Assembly: GCA_036273715.1 (NCBI GenBank)
Contig: DASUHB010000048.1
Location: 1 to 64,000 of the forward strand
Length of the DNA: 64,000 nucleotides
From: Gemmatimonadaceae bacterium
GTDB taxonomy: Bacteria; Gemmatimonadota; Gemmatimonadetes; Gemmatimonadales; Gemmatimonadaceae
Direction: 5' to 3'
In this document: positions 42,582 through 53,342 of the stretch, piece after piece
How the letters are laid out: every line of letters starts with the position of its first letter
How positions within the stretch are numbered: the first letter of the stretch is position 1
Made by a program: the position numbers and the translations under genes
The notes under the pieces: model-generated
Seen by the model: the letters and a program-made list of their open reading frames with translations, nothing else
Told to the model about the DNA's origin: nothing
The model's database searches: none

Positions 42582-43625
42582 GTGCGAGCACTTACCATCT
42601 CGTCGCATGGGGGATTCGACCGTCTCGAAGTGCGCGAGATTCCGACACCGGAGTTGCGCACGCAGAACGACGTGCGCGTACGCATCCGCGCGGCGGCGCT
42701 CAACCGGCTCGATCTCTTCGTGTTGGGTGGTCTGCCCGGCATCACGATCACGCCGGGCTGGGTCGTTGGCTCCGACGGTGCAGGGATCGTGGATGCGGTC
42801 GGCGCGGACGTGCACGATGTCGTGGTCGGCGACCGGGTGCTCATCCAGCCGGGTCTCAGCGATCGTACGTGCGAGTACTGTCGCGACGGCGAGCAGTCGT
42901 TGTGCGTGTCGTACAAGATTCTGGGGGAGCACGTGCCGGGCACGTGTGCGGAATATCTCGTGGTGCCGGCGCCCAACGTGCGGCGCATTGCGTCCGGCGT
43001 CCGGTGGGAGGTCGCGGCGGCGCTGCCGTTGGCGGCGCTCACGGCGTGGCGAATGATGGTGACGCGCGCCGGCGTGCACGAGGGCGATCTCGTGCTGATC
43101 TGGGGGATCGGCGGCGGCGTGGCGCTCACGGCGCTCCAGATTGCCAAGCTGCACGGTGCGCGCGTGTGGGTCACGTCGAGCAGCGACGCGAAGCTCGAGC
43201 AGGCGCTTGCGTTAGGCGCTGACGCCGCGTTCAACCACCGCACGCAGGACGTGGCGCGGGAAGTGCGCGCGCGCACGAACAAGCGCGGCGCGGACGTCGT
43301 CGTGGACACGGTGGGCGAGGCGACGTGGACGCAGTCGCTCATGGCGTTAGGCAAGCGCGGGCGACTCGTCACCTGCGGCGCGACGAGCGGGCCGATGGTC
43401 GAGACCGATGTCCGCCGGCTCTTCTGGAATCAGTGGTCCATCCTCGGCTCGACGATGGGCAACGATCGCGAGCTCGACGCCATGCTGCGCGCGTTCGAGC
43501 GCGGGCATCTGTCGCCGGTCATCGACTCGGTGTTCGACCTGGGGGATGGGCGCGCCGCGTACGAGCGGCTCGCGTCGCCCGACCATTTCGGCAAGATCGT
43601 GCTGCGCGTGGGCGGGGCCGATTGA
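42582..43625 (+). CDS. Zinc-type medium-chain dehydrogenase/reductase
   Basis: A 347-residue MDR oxidoreductase from a GTG at 42582. The catalytic domain has [16 protein letters not shown] and a Cys-rich segment [12 protein letters not shown] that supplies three of the four structural-zinc ligands. The nucleotide-binding domain has [20 protein letters not shown] and [20 protein letters not shown]. It probably acts as an alcohol dehydrogenase or quinone/enoyl reductase. The next gene starts two bases after its stop. It faces sucB across a 100-base AT-rich gap (ATATAA near 42561) likely holding divergent promoters. Confidence 0.86.
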   Translation: MRALTISSHGGFDRLEVREIPTPELRTQNDVRVRIRAAALNRLDLFVLGGLPGITITPGWVVGSDGAGIVDAVGADVHDVVVGDRVLIQPGLSDRTCEYCRDGEQSLCVSYKILGEHVPGTCAEYLVVPAPNVRRIASGVRWEVAAALPLAALTAWRMMVTRAGVHEGDLVLIWGIGGGVALTALQIAKLHGARVWVTSSSDAKLEQALALGADAAFNHRTQDVAREVRARTNKRGADVVVDTVGEATWTQSLMALGKRGRLVTCGATSGPMVETDVRRLFWNQWSILGSTMGNDRELDAMLRAFERGHLSPVIDSVFDLGDGRAAYERLASPDHFGKIVLRVGGAD

Positions 43626-43626
43626 C

Positions 43627-44007
43627 ATGCGGTTCCCGCTCGAAACGCGATACGCGGATTACGATTCGAAAGGACATGCCAACAACGCCGTGTATCTCAC
43701 ATACTTCGAGATGGCGCGGCACCACGCGTGGGTCGATCGGATGCACGGCGACGCGGATTTTCCGTTCATCGTGGCCGAAGCGACGGTCCGATACGTGAGC
43801 GAGGCGATGATCGGGCAACCGCTCGACATCGAGATCGCGACGAGTGAAGTGCGAACGAAGGCCTGGGTGTGGTCGTACGTGATTCGGGCGACGGACGACA
43901 ATCGCGTCGTCGCGGAGGGGCACACCGTGCAGGTGATGTACGATTACGACGCACGCCGAACCGTTGCGATTCCGGATGCCGTGCGCGCGTTGCTGGTCAC
44001 GATATGA
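43627..44007 (+). CDS. Acyl-CoA thioesterase (4HBT hotdog fold)
   Basis: A 126-residue hotdog thioesterase. The motif TRYADYDSKGHANNAVYLTY holds the conserved Asp and the NN pair of the YbgC/4-hydroxybenzoyl-CoA type. VSEAMIGQPLDIEIATSEVR and WVWSYVIRATDDNRVVAEGH form the central sheet. Hydrolyses acyl-CoA or aryl-CoA. It starts two bases after the MDR gene stop and overlaps the next gene by four bases (ATGA). Confidence 0.88.
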   Translation: MRFPLETRYADYDSKGHANNAVYLTYFEMARHHAWVDRMHGDADFPFIVAEATVRYVSEAMIGQPLDIEIATSEVRTKAWVWSYVIRATDDNRVVAEGHTVQVMYDYDARRTVAIPDAVRALLVTI

Positions 44008-44546
44008 CGCGCATCGAGGAGCTGGTCGTGGTGCCGGCGACGCCGGCGCAGGCGATGCGCGCGCTCCTCACGGTGAAGCGCGCGCAGGACTGGATGGCGC
44101 CCGACGTCCGTCTCGTGCCGCACACGTCGAGTCCCGTGTTAGGCGCCGGCGATCACTTCGCGCTCGAGTTGTTCGGCGGCCTGCGCTTCGAGTACGTCAT
44201 CGAGGCGACGAGCGATCGCGAAGTCGCGTTCACCTACGATGGCCCGTGGCGCGGCGAAGAGCGGTGGAGTTTCGTCGCCGATGGTGCGGAGACGCTGGTG
44301 CGGCGTTCGTACGAGGTGCACGGCGGTTCGCCCCTTGCCGCGCTTGCATGGGGCACCGTTGGGCGAGCGGTGGTGGCGATGCACATGCGATTCGAATTGT
44401 CGCGACTCAAGTCCGCGATTCAGCGCGATCCCGGACCCCGTGGAGAAATCGAGGCGACATCGGGCCCGCTCCGGTCGGCGCCGGATGACTCGGCTCAGAA
44501 GGAGGATGGCGCAGCGCGGCCATCGTTCCCCGTTGACGATGGCTGA
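44004..44546 (+). CDS. SRPBCC (polyketide-cyclase/START-like) protein
   Basis: A 180-residue protein with the START-like helix-grip fold. MTRIEELVVVPATPAQAMRA opens the first strand and helix. LGAGDHFALELFGGLRFEYV and VAFTYDGPWRGEERWSFVAD form the sheet, and TVGRAVVAMHMRFELSRLK is the long C-terminal helix. Such proteins bind hydrophobic ligands; the function is unknown. The last 35 residues are a polar tail. Coupled on both sides: ATGA with the thioesterase and an eight-base overlap with the zinc-ribbon gene. Confidence 0.78.
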   Translation: MTRIEELVVVPATPAQAMRALLTVKRAQDWMAPDVRLVPHTSSPVLGAGDHFALELFGGLRFEYVIEATSDREVAFTYDGPWRGEERWSFVADGAETLVRRSYEVHGGSPLAALAWGTVGRAVVAMHMRFELSRLKSAIQRDPGPRGEIEATSGPLRSAPDDSAQKEDGAARPSFPVDDG

Positions 44547-44763
44547 TCGGGCGCAGTACGACGCGACCGAACAGGCCGGCATCCGCGATGCGTTCGTGCG
44601 GGGCGACGCGCCACTGTGCCCGCGCTGTCACGTGGCGATGACCAAGCGGCCGATCGGCGGCGGGTCGTTCGGCCTCGGTTATGCTCGGCGGCGCGAGTGG
44701 CTCATCTGCCCCCGATGCCGGCGGAGCGCGATCTTCGACGTGCGGCGCGGGACGCGCAACTAA
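44539..44763 (+). CDS. Small zinc-ribbon protein
   Basis: 74 residues from the ATG at 44539, overlapping the previous stop by eight bases. Two knuckles, CPRCHVAMTKRP and CPRCRRSAIFD, form one zinc ribbon. The middle (IGGGSFGLGYARRREWLI) is basic and glycine-rich. Likely an accessory or nucleic-acid/protein-binding factor. It is the last gene of an overlapping four-gene run; its TAA stop is within CTAACGG. Confidence 0.72.
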   Translation: MADRAQYDATEQAGIRDAFVRGDAPLCPRCHVAMTKRPIGGGSFGLGYARRREWLICPRCRRSAIFDVRRGTRN

Positions 44764-44808
44764 CGGACGCTCCCTGGCTGTCCGGCGGCGGCGTGGTAAG
44801 TTGGTGGC

Positions 44809-45708
44809 ATGGATACCGGGGCACCGGTCGCATTTCTCGGGTTGGGCGCCATGGGCAACCCCATGGCACACCGACTCGTCGATGCCGGCTATCTGGTTAC
44901 GGCGTGGAATCGCACGCCGGGTCGCGCGGACGCGCTGATCAAGCGCGGCGCGCGCGTGGCCGACAGCCCGCGGGACGCATCGGCGGGAGCGCGCGTCATC
45001 GTGGTGATGGTGTCGGACCCGGCGGCGGTGTCGGCTGTGTTAGGCGGAAGCCGCGGCGCGTTGGCCGGCGCGCGCGAGGGCAGCACGATCATCAATACGT
45101 CCACCGTTGGGCCGGCCGACTCCGTGCGCTTCGCCGAGCAGTGCGGGAAGGCGGGCGCGCGGTACGTCGAGTCGCCGGTCATGGGGAGCATCGGCCAGGC
45201 GACATCGGGCACGCTGGTGGCCATCGTGAGCGGGGACGCGGCGGCGGTGGCGGATGTGTCGGGCATCGTGCTGGTGATGGCCAAGCAGATTATCCGCGCC
45301 GGCGCGATCGGCCAGGCAAGTGCGCTCAAACTCGTGATGAATCTGCTGGTGGGCGGCACGATCGAGCTGCTCGCCGAAGCGATCGCGGCGGCCGATAAGT
45401 CGGGTCTTCCACTCGATCTCTTCCGCGAGACGCTCCTGAGCTCCGTGCTCGCGTCTCCATTCGTGGGCTACAAATCGCCGCTCTTGTTCGAGCGCCGGTA
45501 CGACGCGCAGTTCAGCACCCGTCTCATGCTCAAGGATCTGGATCTGGTGTTGGCGAGTGCGGCGGAGCAGGGGCTTGCTCTACCGGCGACGGCGGTGATC
45601 CGGGAGCAGTTCGCGCGCGCCGTCGAGGCCGGGTTAGGCGAGGAAGACGCGGCCGCGGTGCGCGAAGTTATGGGTGGCGAGGGCGGCCGGCAGCGGACGC
45701 GACGCTAG
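44809..45708 (+). CDS. 3-hydroxyisobutyrate-dehydrogenase family enzyme
   Basis: A 299-residue beta-hydroxyacid dehydrogenase. Rossmann motif VAFLGLGAMGNPMAHRLVDA; INTSTVGPADSV and ESPVMGSIGQATSGTLVAIV (substrate site); catalytic Lys in GQASALKLVMNLLVGGTIEL near 170. Could reduce or oxidise 3-hydroxyisobutyrate, glyoxylate or tartronate semialdehyde; the GSIGQATSG variant does not settle it. Starts 45 bases after the zinc-ribbon gene. Confidence 0.88.
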   Translation: MDTGAPVAFLGLGAMGNPMAHRLVDAGYLVTAWNRTPGRADALIKRGARVADSPRDASAGARVIVVMVSDPAAVSAVLGGSRGALAGAREGSTIINTSTVGPADSVRFAEQCGKAGARYVESPVMGSIGQATSGTLVAIVSGDAAAVADVSGIVLVMAKQIIRAGAIGQASALKLVMNLLVGGTIELLAEAIAAADKSGLPLDLFRETLLSSVLASPFVGYKSPLLFERRYDAQFSTRLMLKDLDLVLASAAEQGLALPATAVIREQFARAVEAGLGEEDAAAVREVMGGEGGRQRTRR

Positions 45709-45779
45709 TCCAGTAGAATCGCGGATGAGCCTGCTTCGTAAGCCGCGAACCTGCAAGAGCTTAGATTGCCGGTCGCCCG

Positions 45780-45808
45780 TTGTCCGCGGCCTCCGCGCGG
45801 ATTAGATT
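45780..45808 (+). promoter_or_regulatory. Promoter for gyrA
   Basis: TTGTCC (45780-45785), 17 bases, then TAGATT (45803-45808). The start would be near 45815, about 40 bases before the gyrA ATG. Both boxes match four of six consensus bases. Confidence 0.42.
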
Positions 45809-45853
45809 TCGGGCCATGACCTTCCCGCAATCGTTCTCCTCCGCCGTACCCGC

Positions 45854-48370
<2,517 letters not shown>

Positions 48371-48439
48371 CAGCACGCACCGCACAGGCGGCTCGTTCGT
48401 GCCTCCGGCGGGACCGGGTCTCTCATAGAGAGTGCGATC

Positions 48440-49435
48440 ATGACGTCGACGGCGCCGTCCACCAGCACGCGTCTCGTTAGTCTCGCCGACATTCGCGCCG
48501 CGGCGGGCGTGCTGCGAGGCGTGGCGGTGCGAACGCCGTTGTTGCCGGCCGACGATCTGGCACTGACCATCGGGCTCGGAGCGGGCGAGCTCTTCGTGAA
48601 GCCCGAGATGCTCCAGCGGGGCGGCGCGTTCAAGTTCCGCGGCGCGTACACGTTCCTGTCCCGCCTTACGGAAGAGCAGCGCGCGCGGGGCGTGGTCGCG
48701 CCCTCCTCAGGGAATCACGCGCAGGCGGTTGCGTTGGCGGCGCGGCTGTTCGGCGTGCCGGCCACGGTGGTGATGCCGACCACCGTCACGGCGGCGAAGC
48801 GCGCGGGCGCCCAACGGTTAGGCGCCCGGATCGAGCTGGCCGGCACGACGACGGCGGACCGCATGGCGCGCGCCGCGGAACTCGTGGCGGCGGAGGGGAT
48901 GACGCTGGTGCCGCCTTACGACAACCACGTCATCATCGCGGGCCAGGGCACCACCGGCCTCGAAATCGCCGAGGATGTGCCTAACGTGGAGACGGTGCTC
49001 GTGCCGGTGGGCGGCGGCGGGTTGAGCGCGGGCGTCGCGACGGCGATCAAGGCGCTGGCGCCGCGCGCCCGCGTGATCGGCGTCGAGCCCCGCGGGGCTC
49101 CGAAGCTCACGCGGGCCCGCGAGCACGGGGCGCCCGTGCGTCTCGCGAAGACATCCGGCCTCGCGGACGGCCTGCTGGCGGTCGAGATCGGCGCGATTCC
49201 ATTCGCGCACCATCAGGCGTTCATCGATGACGTGGTGCTCGTCGACGACGCGGCCATGCGCGAAGCGGTGCGCTACCTGCTCGACCGTCTCAAGATCGTG
49301 GCGGAGCCGAGCGGTGCGATCACGGTTGCGGCGCTACAGGCGGGACTCGTGGAGGCGCGCGGCGTGACGGTAGCCATCTTGAGCGGGGGCAACATCGAGT
49401 GGTCGGGGCTCCGCGAGCTACTGGCGGATGGATAG
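48440..49435 (+). CDS. Threonine/serine dehydratase (PLP fold type II)
   Basis: A 331-residue PLP enzyme. PLP Lys in GGAFKFRGAYTFLSRL (IlvA has GSFKxRGA); VAPSSGNHAQAVALAARLFG; phosphate loop PVGGGGLSAGVATAIKAL. C-terminal regulatory ACT domains of biosynthetic IlvA are missing, so it is the catabolic or serine-racemase-like type. Deaminates threonine to 2-oxobutyrate. Last eight bases overlap the diguanylate cyclase start. Confidence 0.88.
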   Translation: MTSTAPSTSTRLVSLADIRAAAGVLRGVAVRTPLLPADDLALTIGLGAGELFVKPEMLQRGGAFKFRGAYTFLSRLTEEQRARGVVAPSSGNHAQAVALAARLFGVPATVVMPTTVTAAKRAGAQRLGARIELAGTTTADRMARAAELVAAEGMTLVPPYDNHVIIAGQGTTGLEIAEDVPNVETVLVPVGGGGLSAGVATAIKALAPRARVIGVEPRGAPKLTRAREHGAPVRLAKTSGLADGLLAVEIGAIPFAHHQAFIDDVVLVDDAAMREAVRYLLDRLKIVAEPSGAITVAALQAGLVEARGVTVAILSGGNIEWSGLRELLADG

Positions 49436-50903
49436 GCCGCGGATTCTGATCGCCGACGAGGACGACGTCCTCGCGCGCACCATCTCGTGGCTGCTCAAAG
49501 AGCAGGGATTCGACGTCACCGTTACGTTAGGCGGTGAGCGCGTCCTCGAGGCCCTCGCGGAGCACGAGCCCGACCTCATGATGTTCGACGTCATGATGCG
49601 CGGCGTGGATGGATACGATCTCCTGCACCGCATCAACGCCGATCCGCGGTGGCGCGACATGCCGGTGCTGGTCGTCTCGGCGCTGCCGACCGATGAGGCC
49701 ACCGCGCGGCTGCTGAGCCTCGGCGCCACGGACTTCGTGAGCAAGCCGTTTCACGTGCGCGAGCTGCTCGCGCGCATCCGCATGCAGCTGCGCGTGCGCC
49801 AAGAGCTGCTGCACGCGCGCTCGGCGCTGCGGTCCACCGAAGTCGAGCTGGACCGCGTGCGCGCCGAAGCGGAGAACCGCCGCAAGATCGTCGACATCCT
49901 GCACGAGGTGACCGGCGACTTCTCGTCGGAAGAGCTGTACCACATTCTCGTTAGGCGGGTCGCGCGGGCGTTGGACATCTCGCACTGCTCGCTGGTGCTG
50001 GCCAGGCCGGGCGACCAGGTGGGCGTCGTGGCGGCGGCGTACGAGGCGCCCGGGCTGGCGCACCTCGAGATCCGCCTCGAGCGGTATCCGGAAATCCGCG
50101 CGGCGCTCGAGACCGGCGAGCCGGTGCTCATCGAAGATGTGGATGCGAGCGCGTTGTACAACGACGTACGCCTCGACTGGGCCGCAGCCGGCACGCTCGT
50201 GCCGTATCGGTCGGTGGTCGCCTTGCCGTTTCGTCTGGATGGCGAGCAGGCGGGTGTGATCTTTCTGCGCACGTTGTTGGACGAAGCGCCGCTCGCGACA
50301 TCCGACGTCGAATTCGCCGACACCGTGGTGCGCGCGGCGGTGGCGGCGATCCGCCGCGCGCAGATGATCGAGTCCACCCGCGCCGACAAGGCGCGCTTCG
50401 AGGTGTTGGCGCTCACCGACCCGCTCACGCAAACGCACAACCGGCGCGCCCTCATGGAGCGCCTGACGTCGGAGCTCGAGCGCGCGCGCCGGTACGCGTT
50501 GCATCTCTCGGTGCTGATGGTGGACCTCGATCACTTCAAGGCGATCAACGATTCGTACGGCCACGTGGTGGGCGACGAGGTGCTGCGCGGTGTGTCACGC
50601 GTGCTGCAACGGGAGGCGCGCGCGGTGGACGTCGTGGCGCGGTTCGGCGGCGAGGAATTCGTGGTCGTGCTGCCGGAGACCGGCGAAGAGGGCGCCGTTG
50701 CGTTAGCCGAGCGCATTCGCGCGCGCGTCGAAGAAACGCCGCCGGTGACGGGAGGAGAGTACGGCTGGTTGCGCGTGACCGTGAGCATCGGTGTGGCGAC
50801 GGTTCCATCGCCGCGCGTGAACTCGCCGGAAGAATTGATCGCCGTCGCCGACGAGGCGTTGTATCGCGCCAAGGCGCAAGGGCGCAACCGGGTGTGCTCG
50901 TGA
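49428..50903 (+). CDS. Diguanylate cyclase, REC-GAF-GGDEF
   Basis: A 491-residue signalling protein. Receiver domain (1-120) with acidic ADEDD and phospho-Asp in LMMFDVMMRG; Lys in FVSKPF. A coiled linker (AEVELDRVRAEAENRRKIV-like) leads to a GAF domain (about 165-305). The GGDEF domain (about 325-490) has DHFKAINDSYGHVVGDEVL and the intact catalytic GGEEF in RFGGEEFVVVLP. An RxxD inhibitory site (RAVD) lies five residues before it, so c-di-GMP feedback is likely. Overlaps the dehydratase upstream (ATGGATAG) and the kinase downstream (GTGA). Confidence 0.94.
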   Translation: MDRPRILIADEDDVLARTISWLLKEQGFDVTVTLGGERVLEALAEHEPDLMMFDVMMRGVDGYDLLHRINADPRWRDMPVLVVSALPTDEATARLLSLGATDFVSKPFHVRELLARIRMQLRVRQELLHARSALRSTEVELDRVRAEAENRRKIVDILHEVTGDFSSEELYHILVRRVARALDISHCSLVLARPGDQVGVVAAAYEAPGLAHLEIRLERYPEIRAALETGEPVLIEDVDASALYNDVRLDWAAAGTLVPYRSVVALPFRLDGEQAGVIFLRTLLDEAPLATSDVEFADTVVRAAVAAIRRAQMIESTRADKARFEVLALTDPLTQTHNRRALMERLTSELERARRYALHLSVLMVDLDHFKAINDSYGHVVGDEVLRGVSRVLQREARAVDVVARFGGEEFVVVLPETGEEGAVALAERIRARVEETPPVTGGEYGWLRVTVSIGVATVPSPRVNSPEELIAVADEALYRAKAQGRNRVCS

Positions 50904-52054
50904 GCCAGGGCACGTACTGTCCGACGTGCGGCGCGACCTATCCGGAGGAGGCGCGCTTCTGCACGCGCGACGGAACGCGCCTCGAAAGCGTGTCGATTTC
51001 GCCGCCGCCCGCGGCGCCCGCGCCGCCGGCGCAGCCGGCCGAGGCGCCGGGACGGGCGCCGTCGCACGCGCGGGTCTTCGAACCGGTGCATCCGGAGGAA
51101 GCGCGGGCGGCGCGCCACAGCAGGCGATCGCGATCGTCCTCGGCGGCGAGCGCGGTGCCGGCGACGGACGTTCGCGAGCCGGCGGCGGAACCGGCGCCGC
51201 TCGTTGGGCAGACGTTGGACGGACGGTACCGGATCGAGGAGAAGGTGGGAGAGGGCGGGATGTCCTTCGTGTACCGGGCGACGGACACGAAGACCGGCGA
51301 CCGGCTGGCGATCAAGATGTTGTCGCCCGCGCTGAGCCGGGACGACAACGCGATGGCGCGCCTCAGGCGCGAAGCCGAGCTGGGCGGCAAGCTGGCGCAC
51401 CCCAACGTCTGCCACATCATTCGGTTAGGCGGGGCCCCGGGCGGCATGGTGTACGTCGTGATGCCGTTCATGGACGGCGAGCTGCTGTGCGACCGCGCGA
51501 TCCGCGAAGGGCAGCTTGCGTTAGGCGTCGTGACCCAGTTCGTGTCGGAGATTGCCGCGGGGCTGCACGTGGCCCACGAGCTCGGCATCGTGCACCGGGA
51601 CCTGAAGCCGGAGAACGTGATGCTGTGCCCGCGGCCCGACGGGACGACGCGGGCGGTCGTGATGGATTTCGGGCTGGCCAAGGAACGACGCGTGGGCGCC
51701 GAAGTGCGCAAGCTGACGGCGACGGGGATCGTATTGGGCACGCCGGAGTTCATGAGCCCCGAACAATTGCGCGGCAAGGCCCTCGATGCGAGGAGCGACA
51801 TCTACTCGCTCGGTCTCATGACGTACGAGCTGCTCACGGGGCAGCTGCCGTTCTCGGGCAAGACGCAGCAGGACATGATGATCGCGCGGCTCAAGGGCGA
51901 CCCTACCCCGCTGCGGGCGATGCGTCCCGAGCTCGGGTTTTCGGCGGGCGTGGAGAAGGTCCTGCTGCGCAGCCTGGCCCGGGATCCGGGGGACCGGTAC
52001 GCGACGGCGCCGCTGTTCGCTTCGGCATTCGCGTCGGCTGCTCGGGAGCGCTGA
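50900..52054 (+). CDS. Ser/Thr protein kinase with N-terminal zinc ribbon
   Basis: 384 residues from a GTG overlapping the previous stop (GTGA); another GTG at 50894 adds two residues. N-terminal ribbon CPTCGATYPEEARFCTRDGT has three Cys and Asp in the fourth position, a form seen in other bacterial kinases. A Pro/Ala linker is followed by a Hanks-type kinase domain: VGEGGMSFVYRATD, Lys in LAIKMLSPA, HRDLKPENVML, DFGLAKERR, GTPEFMSPEQL and DIYSLGLMTYELL. No transmembrane helix or extracellular sensor, so cytoplasmic. Likely acts with the diguanylate cyclase just upstream. Confidence 0.92.
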   Translation: MSQGTYCPTCGATYPEEARFCTRDGTRLESVSISPPPAAPAPPAQPAEAPGRAPSHARVFEPVHPEEARAARHSRRSRSSSAASAVPATDVREPAAEPAPLVGQTLDGRYRIEEKVGEGGMSFVYRATDTKTGDRLAIKMLSPALSRDDNAMARLRREAELGGKLAHPNVCHIIRLGGAPGGMVYVVMPFMDGELLCDRAIREGQLALGVVTQFVSEIAAGLHVAHELGIVHRDLKPENVMLCPRPDGTTRAVVMDFGLAKERRVGAEVRKLTATGIVLGTPEFMSPEQLRGKALDARSDIYSLGLMTYELLTGQLPFSGKTQQDMMIARLKGDPTPLRAMRPELGFSAGVEKVLLRSLARDPGDRYATAPLFASAFASAARER

Positions 52055-52187
52055 CTATCGGGCGAGTGCGCATTGCCGCCGGCTACATGGTCGCGCGGCA
52101 TGAAAACGGCTGACTGGTTCGACGGAGCTGGGCGCCACGCTGCCTCGGCCGTTGGCGGACGCGGCCATCCGCCTCTAACTTCATTAT

Positions 52188-53318
52188 ATGCAGCGTTTTG
52201 CAGCCTTCGATCCGCCGGAGTACACGGCGTGGACGCGCGTCGACGAGGACGTCGATGCGTATCGCGAGACCATTGTGCGGGACGCGTCGCGCGCGGCAGT
52301 GGTGGCGGCGCTGGATGAAGAGAGCCGGCTCTCGCTCTATCGCGCACTGGTGCGCAACCGGCTGACGGATGTCGCGCTCAAGCGGATGGTGCGGCAGGGC
52401 GTGATTTCCAAGGCGTGGTTAGGCACCGGTGAGGAGGCAGCGACCATTGGCCCGGTGCACGCGCTCAGGCGCGGCGCCGATGCCGGGCGCGCCGCGCAAC
52501 GCGACGTGGCGGCGCCGATGATCCGGAATGGCGGCGCGTGCCTGGAGTTGGGCATGTCGGTCGCCGACACGCTGCGGGCGTACATGGGCACGATGGACGG
52601 ACCGTCGCACGGGCGCGACGGGCACTACGGTGATCTGTCGAAGGGCGTGCTGGCGCCGATCAGCCACGTGGGCGACATCGTGCCGGTGGTGACGGGCATC
52701 GCGCTGTCGTTCCGGCTGCGCGGGCAGGATGCGGTGGCGATGACGTGGATCGGCGACGGCAGCACCAAGGCGGGTGTCGCGCACGAAGGGCTCAACTTCG
52801 CGGCGGTGCAGCGCGCGCCGGTGGTGTTCATCATCCAGAACAACCAGGTGGCGTTAGGCACGCGGCTCGACCAGCACCATGCCGCGGCGGGCCGCGGGAA
52901 CTTCGCCGATTGGCCCAGGGCGTACGGGATGTGGGGCGGCGTGTTCGATGGGAACAACGTGCTCGACGCGTACGCGGCGGCGGCGTTGGCCGTGTCGCGA
53001 TGCCGGAACGGCGACGGGCCGGCGCTGCTCGTGGCCGAGACGTTCCGGATGGGCGGTCACGCGACCCACGACGAGGCGGAGGCGCGGCACACGTTCCCGC
53101 CTTCGCTGTTTTCGTCGTGGGGGAGGCGCGATCCGGTCGCGCTCTACGAGGAGTACTTGTGTGATTCGGGTATCTCGCGCGCCCGTCTCGCCGAGATCGC
53201 GGCCGACGCGGCGGCAGAAGTGGAGCGCGGCGAGGCGGACGCATTGGAGAGCCGGGCCCAGCGTATGCCGGCCGGGTCGAGCGCGATCGACGGCGTGTAC
53301 GCGGCGGGCGGGTCCTAA
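52188..53318 (+). CDS. 2-oxoacid dehydrogenase E1 component, alpha subunit
   Basis: A 376-residue thiamine-diphosphate enzyme subunit. ThDP motif GDGSTKAGVAHEGLNFAAVQ with downstream IIQNNQ near 190-220. GKGxxxH-type entry is LGTGEEAATIGPVHALRRGA. The phosphorylation-loop region ETFRMGGHATHDEAEARHTF follows. It is closest to the branched-chain or pyruvate E1-alpha type. No beta subunit, E2 or E3 is adjacent, which is unusual. No Shine-Dalgarno precedes the ATG (CTTCATTATATG), so initiation may be unconventional. Confidence 0.87.
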   Translation: MQRFAAFDPPEYTAWTRVDEDVDAYRETIVRDASRAAVVAALDEESRLSLYRALVRNRLTDVALKRMVRQGVISKAWLGTGEEAATIGPVHALRRGADAGRAAQRDVAAPMIRNGGACLELGMSVADTLRAYMGTMDGPSHGRDGHYGDLSKGVLAPISHVGDIVPVVTGIALSFRLRGQDAVAMTWIGDGSTKAGVAHEGLNFAAVQRAPVVFIIQNNQVALGTRLDQHHAAAGRGNFADWPRAYGMWGGVFDGNNVLDAYAAAALAVSRCRNGDGPALLVAETFRMGGHATHDEAEARHTFPPSLFSSWGRRDPVALYEEYLCDSGISRARLAEIAADAAAEVERGEADALESRAQRMPAGSSAIDGVYAAGGS

Positions 53319-53342
53319 CGGAAGCTCGGTGCGGGAGGGAGC

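Noticed and set aside
42482-43372. Upstream extension of the sucB reading frame
   Set aside because: The extra ~300 residues are Ser/Thr/Arg-rich, antisense to the MDR gene; the lipoyl domain begins at the ATG at 42481.
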